64,000 nucleotides of DNA from positions 1 through 64,000 of the forward strand of contig NZ_JADIKL010000001.1 of NCBI RefSeq assembly GCF_044904705.1, read 5' to 3'. Source of the DNA: Rhodanobacter_A agri (lineage in GTDB: Bacteria; Pseudomonadota; Gammaproteobacteria; Xanthomonadales; Rhodanobacteraceae). The notes under the pieces are model-generated. The model was not told the origin of the DNA. It saw only the letters and a list, made by a program, of their open reading frames with translations, and made no database searches. Below, one piece after another: positions 14,887 through 23,638 of this stretch; within the stretch, counting starts at the first letter, position 1, and every line of letters begins with the position of its first letter. Both the position numbers and the translations under genes were made by a program.

Positions 14887-16109
14887 CGGCCATGGCCGCC
14901 GACTATCTTTCCGCCCGCGACGCTGCCGCCCGGCTAGGCGTGAGCCTCGCCACGCTGTACGCCTATGTCAGCCGCGGCAAGGTCGATTCTCGGCCGGGTC
15001 CGGACGGTCGCAGCCGCGAATATCGCACCAGCGATATCGAGCGCCTGATCGACCTGCGCCGGGCCGGGCGCGGTGCAGCCCAGGGTGCCGCGCACAGCCT
15101 CACCTGGGGGCTGCCTGTGCTGGAGACGCAGATCTCGCTGATCCGGCCGGACGGGCACTATTACCGCGGCGAGTCCGCCATCGAACTGGCCCGGCAAGGC
15201 GCCAGCCTGGAGGACGTCGCCCGCCTGCTGTGGGAATGCGGCGACCGCGATCCATTCGCTGCACCGCCGCCGCGAACCTGGCCCACGGCCGTACAGGCAC
15301 TACTGCGCCAGCGCAGCGTGCCGCCGCTGGAACGCACCGCCGCGGCACTGCCGCTGCTCGCGCTCTCCGCACCGCATGCACACAGCACGGATCCGCTACA
15401 ACGTCGCGAGGGTGCAGCCCGCTTGTTGCGCGAAACGGCCGCGCTGCTCTGCGCGAAGAAACCGGGCCGGCTCCCTATCCATCAACTGCTTGCCGCCAGC
15501 TGGCGCTGCCCAGGCACCCATGTCGCGCCCCTGCTGTGCAGTGCCCTGGTGTTGTGTGCGGACCACGAATTGAACGCCTCCGCTTTCGCCACACGTGTGG
15601 CGGCCTCGACCGGCGCAAGCCTGCACGCAGCCGCCAGCGCAGGACTTGCGGCGCTATCCGGCCCGCAGCATGGCGGCGCTGCCGCACGCGCCTATGCGCT
15701 GATCCGCCAGGCCTTGCGCGAGCGCGATCCTGCCGATGGCGTGCGCGAGCGCTTGCGCCACGGCGACGAGCTGCCGGGCTTCGGCCATCCGCTGTACCCG
15801 GACGGCGACCCGCGCGCTGCATTGCTGCTGCGCATGCTGGCCGAATCGCGCCCGCGGTTGCCGGGGATGACGCGCGTGCAGCGACTGGTCGACGCAGCTG
15901 CCGCAAGCTGCGGCCGCGCCCCTAGCCTGGATTTCGCGCTGGCCACGATCGCCCTGCTGCATGGCCAGGACGCGGATGCCGCGCTGCTGCTGTTCGCCGC
16001 CGGCCGCATGGTGGGTTGGCTGGCGCATGCGCTGGAACAGCAGGAAGTCGGTGGGCTGATCCGCCCGCGCGCGAACTACGCTGGCGCCATGCCGGCGCGC
16101 CAGCGTTGA
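14883..16109 (+). CDS. HTH DNA-binding domain fused to a citrate-synthase domain, probable prp regulator
   Basis: 408 residues from the ATG at 14883 (TTG 14865 and ATG 14892 are alternatives; none has a clear ribosome site, and a leaderless message is possible). Residues 8-60 are a MerR/excisionase-like helix-turn-helix (LSARDAAARLGVSLATLYAYV, then SREYRTSDIERLIDLRRAG). The rest is a citrate-synthase domain with every active-site block retained: ADHELNAS, GPQHGGA, GFGHPLYPDGDPR, LDFALA, GRMVGWLAH and IRPRANYAG. Such fusions are known as uncharacterised citrate-synthase family proteins. Placement divergent from prpB and the palindrome over its start suggest it senses oxaloacetate, propionyl-CoA or methylcitrate and controls prpBC. 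The enzyme could still be active. Confidence 0.75.
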   Translation: MSAMAADYLSARDAAARLGVSLATLYAYVSRGKVDSRPGPDGRSREYRTSDIERLIDLRRAGRGAAQGAAHSLTWGLPVLETQISLIRPDGHYYRGESAIELARQGASLEDVARLLWECGDRDPFAAPPPRTWPTAVQALLRQRSVPPLERTAAALPLLALSAPHAHSTDPLQRREGAARLLRETAALLCAKKPGRLPIHQLLAASWRCPGTHVAPLLCSALVLCADHELNASAFATRVAASTGASLHAAASAGLAALSGPQHGGAAARAYALIRQALRERDPADGVRERLRHGDELPGFGHPLYPDGDPRAALLLRMLAESRPRLPGMTRVQRLVDAAAASCGRAPSLDFALATIALLHGQDADAALLLFAAGRMVGWLAHALEQQEVGGLIRPRANYAGAMPARQR

Positions 16110-16256
16110 AGGCTACCGCCTCATACCACCCGCGCTGATACGCACTTCGCCCGGCGCCCTGATCTCCATCGACGGCGCTTGCTGCGCCGGCTCCCCGATC
16201 TTGGCCGACGCGGCGGCTACATAGGCGCCGTCAATTCATCCAATCTCAACAATCAA

Positions 16257-16285
16257 TTGGAACAATCGTAAGCAGTCCCTACAAT
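16257..16285 (+). promoter_or_regulatory. Promoter of ahpC
   Basis: TTGGAA (16257-16262) and TACAAT (16280-16285) are separated by 17 bases, about 45 bases upstream of the ahpC start. AT-rich sequence around 16231-16256 is where OxyR would be expected by analogy, but I cannot match its consensus with confidence. The rest of 16110-16256 holds no gene. Confidence 0.55.
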
Positions 16286-16330
16286 TGAGCCCATCGATTC
16301 ACCGATCCACCCACCAATGGAGACTGACAA

Positions 16331-16894
16331 GTGTCTTTGATCAACACCGAAATCAAGCCGTTCAAGGCGCAGGCGTTCAAGGCCGGCAAGTTCATCGAAG
16401 TGACCGAGGCCGACCTCAAGGGCAAGTGGTCCGTGGTGTTCTTCTACCCCGCCGACTTCACCTTCGTCTGCCCGACCGAGCTGGAAGACCTGGCTGACCA
16501 TTACGCCGAGTTCCAGAAGCTGGGCGTGGAAATCTACAGCGTCTCGACCGACACCCACTTCTCGCACAAGGCGTGGCACGACACCTCCGATGCGGTGAAG
16601 AAGATCGGCTACACCATGGTGGGCGACCCCACCCACGCGATCAGCCGCAACTTCGAAGTGCTGATCGAGGACGCCGGCCTGGCCGACCGCGGCACCTTCG
16701 TGATCGACCCGCAGGGCAAGATCCAGATCGTCGAGATCACTGCCGGCGGCATCGGCCGCGACGCCGGCGAGCTGCTGCGCAAGGTGAAGGCCGCGCAGTA
16801 CGTCGCCAGCCACCCGGGCGAAGTGTGCCCGGCCAAGTGGAAGGAAGGCGAGAAGACCCTGGCTCCCTCGCTGGACCTGGTCGGCAAGATCTGA
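16331..16894 (+). CDS. ahpC: Alkyl hydroperoxide reductase subunit AhpC (typical 2-Cys peroxiredoxin)
   Basis: 187 residues, cytosolic. The peroxidatic Cys is C47 in FTFVCPTE and the resolving Cys is C166 in GEVCPAKW, both with the usual surroundings; length equals that of enterobacterial AhpC. It reduces H2O2, organic peroxides and peroxynitrite using electrons from AhpF. The GTG start at 16331 has GGAG at a suitable distance (TGGAGACTGACAA). A strong hairpin separates it from ahpF 175 bases downstream, consistent with more AhpC than AhpF being made. Confidence 0.97.
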   Translation: MSLINTEIKPFKAQAFKAGKFIEVTEADLKGKWSVVFFYPADFTFVCPTELEDLADHYAEFQKLGVEIYSVSTDTHFSHKAWHDTSDAVKKIGYTMVGDPTHAISRNFEVLIEDAGLADRGTFVIDPQGKIQIVEITAGGIGRDAGELLRKVKAAQYVASHPGEVCPAKWKEGEKTLAPSLDLVGKI

Positions 16895-16919
16895 TCCACG
16901 GCAACACCTGCAACACCGG

Positions 16920-16942
16920 ACCCGGGCGCGCCGCGCCCGGGT
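16920..16942 (+). terminator. Hairpin between ahpC and ahpF, possible attenuator
   Basis: ACCCGGGC and GCCCGGGT at 16920-16942 form a very GC-rich stem with a GCGCCGC loop, followed by TTCCCC rather than a T-run. It could stabilise the ahpC message or cause partial termination before ahpF. Confidence 0.45.
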
Positions 16943-17068
16943 TCCCCAAGGATGCTTGTGCCAGCGGCCCGTGCCCGGCTTCGCTCCCCCTCCGCAGCCG
17001 TCCTCCCCACGGCGCAGGCCGCTGCCACAAGCCTCTCTCCCCTTTCCCATCCCACCGGAGTGGTCACC

Positions 17069-18655
17069 ATGCTTGATGCAGCCATCAAGGCCCAGCTCGC
17101 GGGCTACCTGGAAAAACTCACCCAGCCGATCGAACTGGTCGCCACGCTGGACGACAGCGCGAAGTCGCGCGAACTGGACGAGCTGCTGCACGACATCGCC
17201 GCGATGAGCGACAAGATCGGTCTGCGCCGCGACGACGGTGAGGCGCGCAAGCCTTCGTTCGCGATCAACCGCGTCGGCACCGACGTCGGCGTGCGCTTCG
17301 CCGGCATCCCGCTGGGCCACGAATTCACCTCGCTGGTGTTGGCGCTGCTGCAGGTGGGCGGGCATCCGTCCAAAGCCGCCGCCGAAACCATTGCGCAGGT
17401 GCAGAACCTCGAGGGTGAGTTCCACTTCGAGACCTACTTTTCGCTGTCCTGCCAGAACTGCCCGGACGTGGTGCAGGCGCTCAACCTGATGAGCGTGCTG
17501 AACCCCAACATCAAGCACGTCGCCATCGACGGCGCGCTGTACCAGGACGAAGTGGAGCGCCGGCAGATCATGTCGGTGCCCACCGTGTACCTCAACGGCG
17601 AAGTCTTCGACCAGGGCCGCATGAGCCTGGAACAGATCGTGGCCAAGCTGGACACCAGCGCCGCCGCACGCGCCGCCGAAACGATCAAGACCAAGGATGC
17701 CTTCGACGTGCTGGTGGTCGGCGGCGGCCCGGCCGGCGCCGCGGCGGCGATCTATGCCGCGCGCAAAGGCATCCGCACCGGCGTGGCGGCCGAGCGCTTC
17801 GGCGGCCAGGTGCTGGACACCATGGCGATCGAGAACTTCATCTCGGTCGATTACACCGAAGGCCCCAGGCTGGGTGCCGCGCTGGAGCAGCACGTCCGCA
17901 ACTACGACGTGGACATCATGAACCTGCAGCGCGCCACGAAGCTGGTGCCCGCCAGCGAATCCGCCGACGGCCTGGTCGAGGTGCAACTGGAGAACGGCGC
18001 CAGCCTGAAGGCGAAGTCCGTGGTGCTTTCCACCGGCGCGCGCTGGCGACAGATGGGCGTGCCCGGCGAGAACGACTACCGCAACAAGGGCGTGGCCTAC
18101 TGCCCGCACTGCGACGGCCCGCTGTTCAAGGGCAAGCGCGTGGCGGTGATCGGCGGCGGCAACTCCGGCGTCGAGGCAGCCATCGACTTGGCCGGCATCG
18201 TCGCCCACGTCACCTTGATCGAGTTCGACGGCAAACTGCGCGCCGACGAGGTGCTGCAGCGCAAGCTGCGCAGCCTGCCCAACGTGGACGTGATCGTCAG
18301 TGCGCAAAGCACCGAGGTGCTGGGCGACGGCCAGAAGGTCAACGGCCTGGTCTACAAGGACCGTACCGACGGCACCATGCACAGCCTCACGCTGGAAGGC
18401 ATCTTCGTGCAGATCGGCCTGCTGCCGAACACCGAGTGGCTGAAGGGCGCGCTGGAGCTGTCCCCGCGCGGCGAGATCGTGATCGACGCCCGCGGCCAGA
18501 CCTCGCTGCCCGGCGTGTTCGCCGCCGGCGACGCCACCACGGTGCCGTACAAGCAGATCGTGATCGCAATGGGCGCCGGCTCCACCGCAGCGCTGGGTGC
18601 ATTCGACCATCTGATCCGCACCTCGGCGCCGGCGGCCGAGACAGTCACGGCTTGA
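17069..18655 (+). CDS. ahpF: Alkyl hydroperoxide reductase subunit AhpF (NADH-dependent flavoprotein)
   Basis: 528 residues from the ATG at 17069, preceded by CGGAG; upstream in-frame starts add a low-complexity tail and are unlikely. Order of domains: N-terminal tandem thioredoxin-like domain with active-site C128/C131 (SCQNCPD), FAD-binding domain starting VLVVGGGPAGAAAA near residue 214, redox-active C345/C348 (YCPHCDG), NAD-binding VAVIGGGNSGVEAA, and a C-terminal FAD block (GVFAAGDATT). It reduces AhpC with NADH. Second gene of the ahpCF unit. Confidence 0.96.
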   Translation: MLDAAIKAQLAGYLEKLTQPIELVATLDDSAKSRELDELLHDIAAMSDKIGLRRDDGEARKPSFAINRVGTDVGVRFAGIPLGHEFTSLVLALLQVGGHPSKAAAETIAQVQNLEGEFHFETYFSLSCQNCPDVVQALNLMSVLNPNIKHVAIDGALYQDEVERRQIMSVPTVYLNGEVFDQGRMSLEQIVAKLDTSAAARAAETIKTKDAFDVLVVGGGPAGAAAAIYAARKGIRTGVAAERFGGQVLDTMAIENFISVDYTEGPRLGAALEQHVRNYDVDIMNLQRATKLVPASESADGLVEVQLENGASLKAKSVVLSTGARWRQMGVPGENDYRNKGVAYCPHCDGPLFKGKRVAVIGGGNSGVEAAIDLAGIVAHVTLIEFDGKLRADEVLQRKLRSLPNVDVIVSAQSTEVLGDGQKVNGLVYKDRTDGTMHSLTLEGIFVQIGLLPNTEWLKGALELSPRGEIVIDARGQTSLPGVFAAGDATTVPYKQIVIAMGAGSTAALGAFDHLIRTSAPAAETVTA

Positions 18656-18694
18656 GGCTTGCTACAAGGCGGGCGGTGCCCATCTTGCGCAAAT

Positions 18695-18792
18695 GCCCTT
18701 CGACTTCGGCCCTGCGGGCCTACGCTCAGGGCGAACGGATGGAAATCACCTCATCCGTTCGCCCTGAGCGTAGCGAAGCGGAGTCGAAGGGC
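18695..18792. repeat. Large REP-type palindrome between convergent genes
   Basis: A perfect 21-bp inverted repeat starts TACGCTCAGGGCGAACGG (18721-18741) and is mirrored at 18752-18772, with a 10-base loop. Outer arms GCCCTTCGACT and AGTCGAAGGG (ending 18791) extend the fold, interrupted by partly paired CTTCG/CGAAG segments. The sequence style (TTCGCCCTGAGCGTAGCGAAG) is that of a dispersed extragenic repeat found in many proteobacterial genomes. Lying between the ends of ahpF and prpE, it may act as a two-way transcription barrier. Confidence 0.75.
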
Positions 18793-18809
18793 CATCCTCT
18801 CCGCAGCTT

Positions 18810-20705
18810 CTAGCTCCCCTGATCCGGTCCCCGCTCCAGCGCCTTGCGGATCTCCTCCAGCGCGGCCGGATCATCCAGCGTCGAAAGATCGCCCGGATCG
18901 CGCTGCTCGGCCAACGCCTGCAGCGAACGGCGCAGCAACTTGCCCGAGCGCGTCTTGGGCAGCGCATTGACCACGTACACCCGCGCCGGCTTCGCCACGC
19001 TGCCGAGCTGATCCACCACGCACTGCTGCATGCCGCGCGCCACCTCGGCGGCGCCCGCGCCGGCATCCTGTTTCAGCGTGGCGAACACCACCGGCACCTG
19101 CCCTTTCAGTTCGTCGCGCACGCCGATCACCGCCGCCTCGGCCACCGCCGGGTGGCCGGCCACGGATTCCTCGATCTCGCGCGTGCCCAGGCGATGCCCG
19201 GCCACGTTGATCACGTCGTCGGTGCGGCCGAGGATGAAGGTGTAGCCGTCGGCGTCGCGGATCGCCCAGTCCAGCGAGCTGTACAGCAGCTCGTGGAAAT
19301 GGCTGAAGTAGCTGCGCACGTAACGGTCGTCGTCGCGCCAGATGGTGCTGAGGCAGCCCGGCGGCAATGGCGGTTCCAGTACCAGTACGCCCTTGGCGCC
19401 GGCAGGCACTGCCTTGCCGCTGTTCTCGTCGATCACCTTCATCCGGTAGCCCGGCGCAGGCAGGCCGGGCGATCCGATCTTTGCCGGCTTCAGGTCTAGT
19501 CCGGGCATCAAGGTGATCGCGGGCCAGCCGGTCTCGGTCTGCCAGTAGTTGTCGATCACCGGCACGCCCAGTTCGGCGTTGATCCATTGCGAGGTGGGCT
19601 CGTCCAGCGGCTCGCCGGCGAGGAACAACCACTTCAGCTTCGACAAGTCGTGTTTGTGCAGCCATGCCGCGTCCTGCTTCTTCAGCACGCGGATCGCGGT
19701 GGGCGAGGAAAACATGGTGCGCACGCCGTAGCGCTCGCAGAGCTGCCACCACACGTCCGGATCGGGCCGCGTGGGCAAGCCTTCGTACAGCAGCGAGGTG
19801 GCACCGCCGATCAGCGGGCCGTAGACGTTATAGGAATGCCCCACCGCCCAGCCCACGTCGGAAGTGGAGAACATCACCTGCCCCGGCGCGACGTCGAAGA
19901 TGCAGCGGATCGACATCGCCATCGCCACCGCGTAGCCGCCGGTGTCGCGCTGCACGCCCTTGGGCTTGCCAGTGGTGCCGGAGGTATAGAGCAGGTAGCT
20001 GGGTTCGTTCGATTCCAGCCATGCCACCGGCACTTCGGTGCCATCGTGCTTCGCCCGCAGTTCGGCGTAATCCACGTCGCGGCCCGGCACGCGGTCCATC
20101 TGCGGATCCAGCCCGCGGTCGACCACCAGCACCTTGGCCGGCGGCGCGGAGGCTTCGTTCAGGGCCGCGTCCACCAGCGGCTTGTACGGAATCACCTTGC
20201 CCGAGCGCATGCCCGCGTCGGCGCAGATCAACAACTTCGGCTGCGCATCGTCGATGCGCAATGCCAGGTTGTGCGCCGCGAAGCCACCGAACACCACCGA
20301 GTGGATCGCGCCGATGCGCGTGCAGGCCAGCATCGCGAACACCGCCTCGGCGATGTTCGGCAGATAGATCACCACGCGGTCGCCCTTGCCCACGCCCAGC
20401 GACTGCATCGCCGCGGCGAACGTATTCACCTCGCGATGCAGTTCGCGGTAACTGAACTCACGGGTGATGCCGGTTTCGCTGGACACCACCACCAGCGCCC
20501 GCTGCTCCGCGCGCTCGGCGAGGTGGCGATCCAGCGCGTTGTGGCAGAGATTGGTGGTGCCACCCACGAACCAGCGGCGGAACGGCGGCTTCGACTGGTC
20601 GAGTATCTGCCGCGGCGGCGTTTCCCAGTGGATGCGCCGCGCCTGTTCGGCCCAGAACAGCTCAGGATGCTCGACCGACTGACGGTAGAACGATTCGTAG
20701 TCCAT
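18810..20705 (-). CDS. prpE: Propionyl-CoA synthetase PrpE
   Basis: 631 residues from the ATG at 20705 (GGGAG 7 bases upstream); an in-frame start at 20726 is less good. It is an AMP-forming acyl-CoA synthetase: P-loop YTSGTTGKPKG near residue 240, the A5 motif NYWQTETGW, A7/A8 around GYTFILGRTDDVINVAGHRLGT, and the acetylation-regulated Lys in PKTRSGKLLRR. The N-terminus (YESFYRQS..HPELFWAEQARRIHW) and RWFVGGTTNLCHNALDRH are characteristic of PrpE rather than Acs. It activates propionate for PrpC. It stands alone on the minus strand downstream of mdh, separated from it by a terminator. Confidence 0.9.
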   Translation of the reverse strand: MDYESFYRQSVEHPELFWAEQARRIHWETPPRQILDQSKPPFRRWFVGGTTNLCHNALDRHLAERAEQRALVVVSSETGITREFSYRELHREVNTFAAAMQSLGVGKGDRVVIYLPNIAEAVFAMLACTRIGAIHSVVFGGFAAHNLALRIDDAQPKLLICADAGMRSGKVIPYKPLVDAALNEASAPPAKVLVVDRGLDPQMDRVPGRDVDYAELRAKHDGTEVPVAWLESNEPSYLLYTSGTTGKPKGVQRDTGGYAVAMAMSIRCIFDVAPGQVMFSTSDVGWAVGHSYNVYGPLIGGATSLLYEGLPTRPDPDVWWQLCERYGVRTMFSSPTAIRVLKKQDAAWLHKHDLSKLKWLFLAGEPLDEPTSQWINAELGVPVIDNYWQTETGWPAITLMPGLDLKPAKIGSPGLPAPGYRMKVIDENSGKAVPAGAKGVLVLEPPLPPGCLSTIWRDDDRYVRSYFSHFHELLYSSLDWAIRDADGYTFILGRTDDVINVAGHRLGTREIEESVAGHPAVAEAAVIGVRDELKGQVPVVFATLKQDAGAGAAEVARGMQQCVVDQLGSVAKPARVYVVNALPKTRSGKLLRRSLQALAEQRDPGDLSTLDDPAALEEIRKALERGPDQGS

Positions 20706-20788
20706 GCCCAGCTCCCGTACCGACACGGATCAAGCCTAACCCCGGCGCCGCCACATCAGCATCGCGACGATGGTCGCACGCGGCAACG

Positions 20789-20816
20789 AAAAAGGGCGGC
20801 CGAAGCCGCCCTTTTC
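20789..20816 (-). terminator. Rho-independent terminator of mdh
   Basis: GGGCGGC-TTCG-GCCGCCC on the minus strand, followed by a T-run (20793-20789). A T-rich stretch also follows on the plus strand, so it can work both ways. It begins about 20 bases after the mdh stop. Confidence 0.85.
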
Positions 20817-20836
20817 TTTCGCGCACGTGCGTTTGC

Positions 20837-21820
20837 TTACTTGGCGAACAGATGCTCGACGCCCGCGCGCTCCTCGCGCAGTTCCTTGTTGGTGGCGTCG
20901 ATGCGTGCCTGCGAGAAGGTGTTGATTTCCAGGCCCTGCACGATGGCATACTTGCCGTCCTTCACCGTCACCGGGTAGCCGAAGATCACGCCCGGCTCGA
21001 TGCCGTAGGAGCCGTCGGACGGGATGCCCATCGACGCCCAGTCACCCTCGGCCGTGCCCTGCGCCCAGGTGCGCATGTGGTCGATCGCGGCGGAGGCGGC
21101 CGAAGCGGCGGACGAAGCGCCGCGCGCCTTGATGATGGCCGCGCCGCGCTGCTGCACGGTGGGGATGAAGTCGCTTTCGTACCAGGCCTGGTCGACCAGG
21201 CTCAGCGCCGGCTTGCCGTCCACGGTGGCGTGGTGCAGGTCGGGGTACTGGGTGGAGCTGTGGTTGCCCCAGATGGTCATCTTCTTGACGTCGGTGTTGT
21301 GCTTGCCGGTCTTCTCGGCCAGCTGGCTCATCGCGCGGTTGTGGTCCAGGCGCACCATCGCGGTGAAGCACTTCGGATCCAGGCTCGGCGCGTTCTGCTG
21401 GGCGATCAACGCATTGGTGTTGGCCGGGTTGCCCACCACCAGCACCTTCACGTCGCGCTTGGCGTGGTCGTTCAGCGCCTTGCCCTGCGGGGCGAAGATC
21501 GCGCCGTTGGCTTCCAGCAGGTCCTTGCGCTCCATGCCCGGGCCGCGCGGACGCGCGCCGACCAGCAGGGCATAGTCCACGTCCTTGAAGGCCACGTTGA
21601 CGTCGTCGGTGGCGACGACGCCGGCCAGGGTCGGGAACGCGCAGTCGTTGAGCTCCATCACCACGCCCTGCAACGCAGGCAGCGCCGGGGTGATTTCCAG
21701 CAGGTGCAGGATCACCGGCTGGTCCGGACCCAGCATGTCGCCGGCGGCAATGCGGAACAGCAGGGCGTAGCCGATCTGGCCAGCGGCACCGGTAACGGCA
21801 ACTCGAACGGGGGCTTTCAT
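20837..21820 (-). CDS. mdh: Malate dehydrogenase
   Basis: 327 residues from the ATG at 21820, preceded by CGGAGATCC. NAD-binding VTGAAGQIGYALLFRIA at the N-terminus, substrate-binding Arg in GARPRGPGMERKDLL, VVGNPANTNALIA, and the active-site block MVRLDHNRAMSQLA followed by TIWGNHSSTQYPD with the catalytic His. This is the cytosolic-type (group 2) Mdh of about 328 residues. It oxidises malate to oxaloacetate, the co-substrate of PrpC, and lies between prpE and an aminotransferase gene. Confidence 0.97.
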   Translation of the reverse strand: MKAPVRVAVTGAAGQIGYALLFRIAAGDMLGPDQPVILHLLEITPALPALQGVVMELNDCAFPTLAGVVATDDVNVAFKDVDYALLVGARPRGPGMERKDLLEANGAIFAPQGKALNDHAKRDVKVLVVGNPANTNALIAQQNAPSLDPKCFTAMVRLDHNRAMSQLAEKTGKHNTDVKKMTIWGNHSSTQYPDLHHATVDGKPALSLVDQAWYESDFIPTVQQRGAAIIKARGASSAASAASAAIDHMRTWAQGTAEGDWASMGIPSDGSYGIEPGVIFGYPVTVKDGKYAIVQGLEINTFSQARIDATNKELREERAGVEHLFAK

Positions 21821-21870
21821 CGTTGGATCTCCGGGATGGGTCGTGCGGGATTCGTAAAACGTGCCACGCC

Positions 21871-23070
21871 TCAAGCGAGTTCGGCGAAGAACTCTTGGAT
21901 GCGTTGCAGGCCGGGCTGCAATTGCGCCGGCGGACAGGTGTAGGAAATGCGCAGGGCGCGCGGCTCGCCGAACGCCGAGCCAGGCACGCAGGCCACGCCC
22001 TTGGCTTCCAGCAGCGCGGCACAGAATTCCACGTCGTTGGAAATCTTCGTGCCGTTGTGGCTCTTGCCGAACGCCACCGAGATATCCGGGAACGCGTAGA
22101 ACGCGCCCTGCGGCCGCGGGCAGGTCACGCCGGGAATCGCGTTGAGCGCGGCGACGACTGTGTCGCGCCGCGCCGCGAACTCGACGCACTTCGCCTGCGG
22201 GATGTCCTGCGGGCCGGACAGCGCGGCCACCGCGGCGGCGGTGATCACTTCCGGCACGCTGGTGATGTGGTTGGAGTTGAGCGTGGTGACCGCCTTGGCC
22301 ACCGACTCCGGCCCGGCCAGCAAGCCCACGCGCCAGCCCGGCATGCCGTAGGTCTTGGATACCGAGTCGACGAAGATCAGCCGGTCCTTCAGCTCCGGCT
22401 TCGCGAACACGAAGTTGTGGTAGCCGATGCCGTCGAACACCATCGAGTTGTAGATGTCGTCGGTGATGATCCAAGTGTCCGGGTGCTTCGCCAGCACCTC
22501 GGCCAGCGCGGCGATTTCTTCGCGCGTGTAGACCATGCCGGTCGGGTTGGACGGGTTGTTGAACAGGAACACCTTGGGCTTGCGCGCCAGCGCCGCGTCG
22601 AGCTGCGACGGCGTGAGCTTGTAGTTCTGCGCAGGTCCGCAAGGCAGCACGTTGGCCTTGGCGCCCACGATGTCGGCGATGTCGTGGTAGGTGGTCCAGT
22701 ACGGCGCGGCGAAGGCGATCTCGTCACCCTCGTCCAGCAAGGCCTCGGCCAGGTTGTACAACACCTGCTTGGCGCCGATGCCCACCGACAGGTTGGCGTG
22801 ACCGTAGCCGTGGAAACCCAGCGCCTCGATGTGCTTCAGGAAGGCGTCCAGCAGCGCGTCCGCACCGCGGTTGCTGCCGTACTGGCCGCTGTCGTGGCTG
22901 AGCGCCTCGCGGGCCGCCGCGTACACGTGTTCGCCGGGCAGGAAGTTCGGCACGCCGATGGAAAAACTGATGATGTCGCGGCCGGCGGCCTTGAGCTGCT
23001 TCGCCTTGGCGGCGATGAGCATGATCGCGCTGGGCTTGGCGCGGCCGACACGCTGGGCGAGCTGGGGCAT
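21871..23070 (-). CDS. Class I/II PLP-dependent aminotransferase (aspartate aminotransferase type)
   Basis: 399 residues from the ATG at 23070, preceded by GAGGAAG. The PLP lysine lies in DSVSKTYGMPGWRVG; other family blocks are NNPSNPTGMVY, ITDDIYNSMVF and the C-terminal RISYTC, whose Arg binds the alpha-carboxylate. The fold-type I subgroup resembles aspartate/prephenate or broad aspartate aminotransferases. It is separated from mdh by 50 bases on the same strand, so the two may be co-transcribed, linking malate, oxaloacetate and aspartate. Exact amino-acid specificity cannot be read from sequence. Confidence 0.88.
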   Translation of the reverse strand: MPQLAQRVGRAKPSAIMLIAAKAKQLKAAGRDIISFSIGVPNFLPGEHVYAAAREALSHDSGQYGSNRGADALLDAFLKHIEALGFHGYGHANLSVGIGAKQVLYNLAEALLDEGDEIAFAAPYWTTYHDIADIVGAKANVLPCGPAQNYKLTPSQLDAALARKPKVFLFNNPSNPTGMVYTREEIAALAEVLAKHPDTWIITDDIYNSMVFDGIGYHNFVFAKPELKDRLIFVDSVSKTYGMPGWRVGLLAGPESVAKAVTTLNSNHITSVPEVITAAAVAALSGPQDIPQAKCVEFAARRDTVVAALNAIPGVTCPRPQGAFYAFPDISVAFGKSHNGTKISNDVEFCAALLEAKGVACVPGSAFGEPRALRISYTCPPAQLQPGLQRIQEFFAELA

Positions 23071-23316
23071 GACTTCCTCGGGTTGGTGGGGGACGGAAGC
23101 GGCAAACCCGGCGATTTTAGCATGCGGCGTTGCCGCACCCCTGGCTTCCGCAAGAGTTTGCGCCATCACGATCCATGGATGCATATCCGTGCCTGCGGAT
23201 GGCATGATGCCGCCGCTGCCACGCCCTCACCGGCGCGTGCCGCGACGGGCCGCCGGGATGCGCGGCTCGCGCACTATCCAGGGGACTTCATCAACCACGC
23301 ATGAGGACACACGGAT

Positions 23317-23571
23317 ATGCATTGGCTCTGGGTCATCATCATCGGCTTCATCGTCGGCGTCATCGCCAAGTTCATCCGCGGCGGCAAGGATTCAGTCGGC
23401 TTCATCGTCACCATCATCATCGGCATCGTGGGCTCAATCCTCGCCACCTGGGTGGGCGAGCATCTCGGCTGGTGGCCCGCCACCGGATTCGTGCATTTCA
23501 TCGCATCGGTCGTGGGCGCGATCATCCTGCTCGCGGTCTACCACGTACTGTTCAAGCCCAGCGCCTCATAA
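23317..23571 (+). CDS. GlsB/YeaQ/YmgE-family small membrane protein
   Basis: 84 residues, three hydrophobic segments with the family signature WVIIIGFIVGVIAKFIRGGKD at the start, then a Gly-rich second helix (TIIIGIVGSILATWVG) and a third (FIASVVGAIILLAVYHVLF). This transglycosylase-associated family is an inner-membrane, stress-linked group without known biochemical activity. Ordinary length. It converges with the YidB-like gene. Confidence 0.85.
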   Translation: MHWLWVIIIGFIVGVIAKFIRGGKDSVGFIVTIIIGIVGSILATWVGEHLGWWPATGFVHFIASVVGAIILLAVYHVLFKPSAS

Positions 23572-23581
23572 GCGGGACGCG

Positions 23582-23614
23582 GCCGTGCGGACGGGCAATG
23601 CCCGCCCGCACGGC
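23582..23614. terminator. Nested hairpin between convergent genes
   Basis: GCCGTGCGG (23582-23590) pairs with CCGCACGGC (23606-23614), enclosing GGGC-AAT-GCCC. There is no clear T-run on either strand. Located between the converging glsB-like and yidB-like genes. Confidence 0.5.
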
Positions 23615-23638
23615 TACGCCGGGATCGCCGTCCTGCCT

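Noticed and set aside
16253..18610. 785-codon open frame on the minus strand
   Set aside because: Antisense to ahpC and ahpF, which are certain.
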